The notes below the pieces were generated by a model. It made no database searches. It was given only the letters and a program-made list of their open reading frames with translations, and was not told where the DNA came from. Below, piece by piece: positions 41,742 through 42,997 of a stretch of 42,997 bases of DNA (its first letter is position 1; each line of letters opens with the position of its first letter). The translations under genes were made by a program, and so were the position numbers. Location: contig JADYYE010000004.1 of the NCBI GenBank assembly GCA_020853815.1, positions 1-42,997 on the forward strand, read 5' to 3'. The DNA comes from Phycisphaerales bacterium (lineage in GTDB: Bacteria > Planctomycetota > Phycisphaerae > Phycisphaerales > UBA1924).

Positions 41742-42997
41742 TCAGTTCTGCATGGGCTGCGACGGCGTGGGGTTCACGTCGCGCACCTCGACGTGCGGGA
41801 TGCCCAGCACGTCGTTGCGATCCGCGCCCAGCGCCTCGGCCGCCGCGGTCGCTTCCGCCAGCATTTCCTCTTCGTCGAAATCGTCGACCGGGGCCTCGAC
41901 GAGGTAGCGCACCTTGATGTCCTGGTAGGGACGGAAGCCCGTGCCCGCCGGGATGAGGTGCCCGAGCAGAACGTTCTCCTTGAGGCCCACCAGCGTGTCC
42001 TCGGCGCCGCGGAGCGACGCTTCGGTCAGCACCTTGGTGCTCTCCTGGAATGACGCGCCCGAGAGGAACGACTCGCTCATGAGCGCGCCCTTGGTGATGC
42101 CAAGGAGCAGCGTGCGCCCGGTCGCGGGCTTGGCCCGCTTGGCCTTGGCGCCGTCCTTGCCCATCGCCTCGGCCTTGGCGTTGGCCTCGCGGACTTCCTG
42201 CTTGGTCACCAGCGCGCCGACCGGAAGATCGGTGCCGCCCGAATCGCTGATGCGGACCATCTGCTCGATCTGGCGGTTCTTCTGGCGGAAGACCAGCTTG
42301 TCGACCACTTCCTGCGGGAGCAGGTCGGTGTCGCCCGGGCTCTCGATCTTCACCTTGCGGAGCATCTGGCTGAGGATCAGCTCGATGTGCTTGTCGTTGA
42401 TACCCACACCCTGGGCGCGGTACACGTTCTGCACCTCGTCGAGCATGTAGGCCCACAGGGCCTCCTCGCCCTTGATCCGCAGGATGTCGTGCGGGACCAG
42501 CGGGCCTTCGGTCAAGGGATCACCCGCCTGCACGAAGTCGCCCGTGTGGACCAAGAGCGTCTTGTCCGCCGGGACATGGTGGTCCTTCTCGATGCCGCCG
42601 TCGGCCTTGACGCGGATCGTGATCTTGCTCCCGCGGCGCTTCTCGGTGAGGATCTCGACGGTGCCCGTGATCTCGGCCATGACGGCCGGGTCCTTGGGCT
42701 TGCGCGCCTCGAAGATCTCCGTGACGCGCGGGAGACCACCGACGATGTCCTGCGAGCCCGCGGCCGCACGCGGCTGACGTGCGAGCATCTGGCCCGCGTC
42801 GATCCCCTGCCCGTCCTTGACTTCGATACGCGCCTTGGCGGGCAGGTAGTGGAAGTCGAGGATGTTGCCGGTCTCGTCGATGATGTTGATCTGCGGGTGC
42901 AGATCGCCCTTGTGCTCGATGACCGTCAGCGCCTTGCGCCCGCCGCCGGCGTCTTCCTCGCGGATCGTCTGGTCCAGTTCGAGGTCGACGAACTTCA
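41742..42997 (-). CDS. rpoC: RNA polymerase beta' subunit, C-terminal part (runs off window)
   Basis: The frame is open to the window edge (to 42995); the start lies outside. About 417 residues are visible. Conserved RpoC stretches are D-I-V-G-G-L-P-R-V-T-E-I-F-E-A-R-K-P-K, V-Y-R-A-Q-G-V-G-I-N-D-K-H-I-E, S-F-Q-E-S-T-K-V-L-T-E-A-S and V-G-L-K-E-N-V-L-L-G-H-L-I-P-A-G-T-G. This is the C-terminal half of the catalytic beta' subunit. A 30-residue A/K-rich insertion (A-K-A-E-A-M-G-K-D-G-A-K-A-K-R) lies within the trigger-proximal C-terminal region. The end is an acidic/Ala tail (D-D-F-D-E-E-E-M-L-A-E-A). rpoB would be expected upstream, beyond the window. Confidence 0.96.
   Translation of the reverse strand, partial: KFVDLELDQTIREEDAGGGRKALTVIEHKGDLHPQINIIDETGNILDFHYLPAKARIEVKDGQGIDAGQMLARQPRAAAGSQDIVGGLPRVTEIFEARKPKDPAVMAEITGTVEILTEKRRGSKITIRVKADGGIEKDHHVPADKTLLVHTGDFVQAGDPLTEGPLVPHDILRIKGEEALWAYMLDEVQNVYRAQGVGINDKHIELILSQMLRKVKIESPGDTDLLPQEVVDKLVFRQKNRQIEQMVRISDSGGTDLPVGALVTKQEVREANAKAEAMGKDGAKAKRAKPATGRTLLLGITKGALMSESFLSGASFQESTKVLTEASLRGAEDTLVGLKENVLLGHLIPAGTGFRPYQDIKVRYLVEAPVDDFDEEEMLAEATAAAEALGADRNDVLGIPHVEVRDVNPTPSQPMQN

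Overview
The window looks like a stretch of planctomycete chromosome, most likely class Phycisphaerae. Base composition is clearly GC-rich throughout. The lineage call is inferred from gene content: several secreted proteins end in a paired EF-hand (dockerin-like) tag finishing in Gly-Cys, three carry PEP-CTERM-like tails, there is a pseudopilin-type protein with an N-terminal prepilin motif, and four membrane proteins share a small double zinc ribbon. No phage, insertion sequence, CRISPR array or rRNA was seen; one tRNA is present.

Layout. 1-2 kb: the end of a TPR protein, then a minus-strand HPF / PTS-IIA / HPr cluster (ribosome hibernation plus a regulatory phosphotransfer pair) and a tRNA-Ile with its own terminator. 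2-5.4 kb: a dockerin-tagged exported protein, a PEP-CTERM protein with a clear terminator, and a zinc-ribbon membrane protein. 5.5-8.2 kb: a Mn-type superoxide dismutase and an unusual sigma-70 factor behind a long untranslated leader. 8.3-11.4 kb: a large exported dockerin protein broken by a single in-frame TGA, and a methyltransferase. 11.4-13 kb: a gene-poor stretch with an orphan terminator, then two small membrane proteins. 13-25 kb: MutS, an LVIVD-repeat/Ig protein, an exported endonuclease/phosphatase-like protein, a CHRD-domain PEP-CTERM protein, RNase R and an NAD(P)-binding epimerase-like protein. 25-30.6 kb: a BtuD/HmuV-like ABC ATPase overlapping a membrane/coiled-coil protein, then a 1268-residue exported double peptidase (M14 carboxypeptidase fused to an S9 dipeptidyl-peptidase). 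30.8-35 kb: a minus-strand run of phenylalanine hydroxylase, a 533-residue protein of unknown function, a Nudix hydrolase and a zinc-ribbon membrane protein. 35-37.4 kb: another zinc-ribbon membrane protein and an N-terminal-nucleophile asparaginase-like protein. 37.4-41.5 kb: a cobalamin riboswitch followed by a tightly overlapping set of a PEP-CTERM surface protein, a PQQ-type beta-propeller with EF-hands and a pseudopilin-like protein, then a Bfd-like [2Fe-2S] protein. The window closes inside rpoC on the minus strand.

The strongest lead is the riboswitch-led cluster. Cobalamin riboswitches normally repress B12 uptake or synthesis genes, yet here the controlled genes encode exported or surface proteins with no recognisable BtuB, BtuF or biosynthetic enzyme. 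This suggests an unrecognised planctomycete B12-capture system, with the beta-propeller perhaps playing a role comparable to BtuG in Bacteroides. Other notable items are the M14-S9 fusion, the in-frame TGA in the 8.3-10.5 kb gene, two families of 7- and 8-bp degenerate tandem arrays (the 8-bp arrays often begin just after stop codons), and short dyads in front of two genes.

All functions are read from translated motifs by eye. No homology search, structure prediction or folding program was run.
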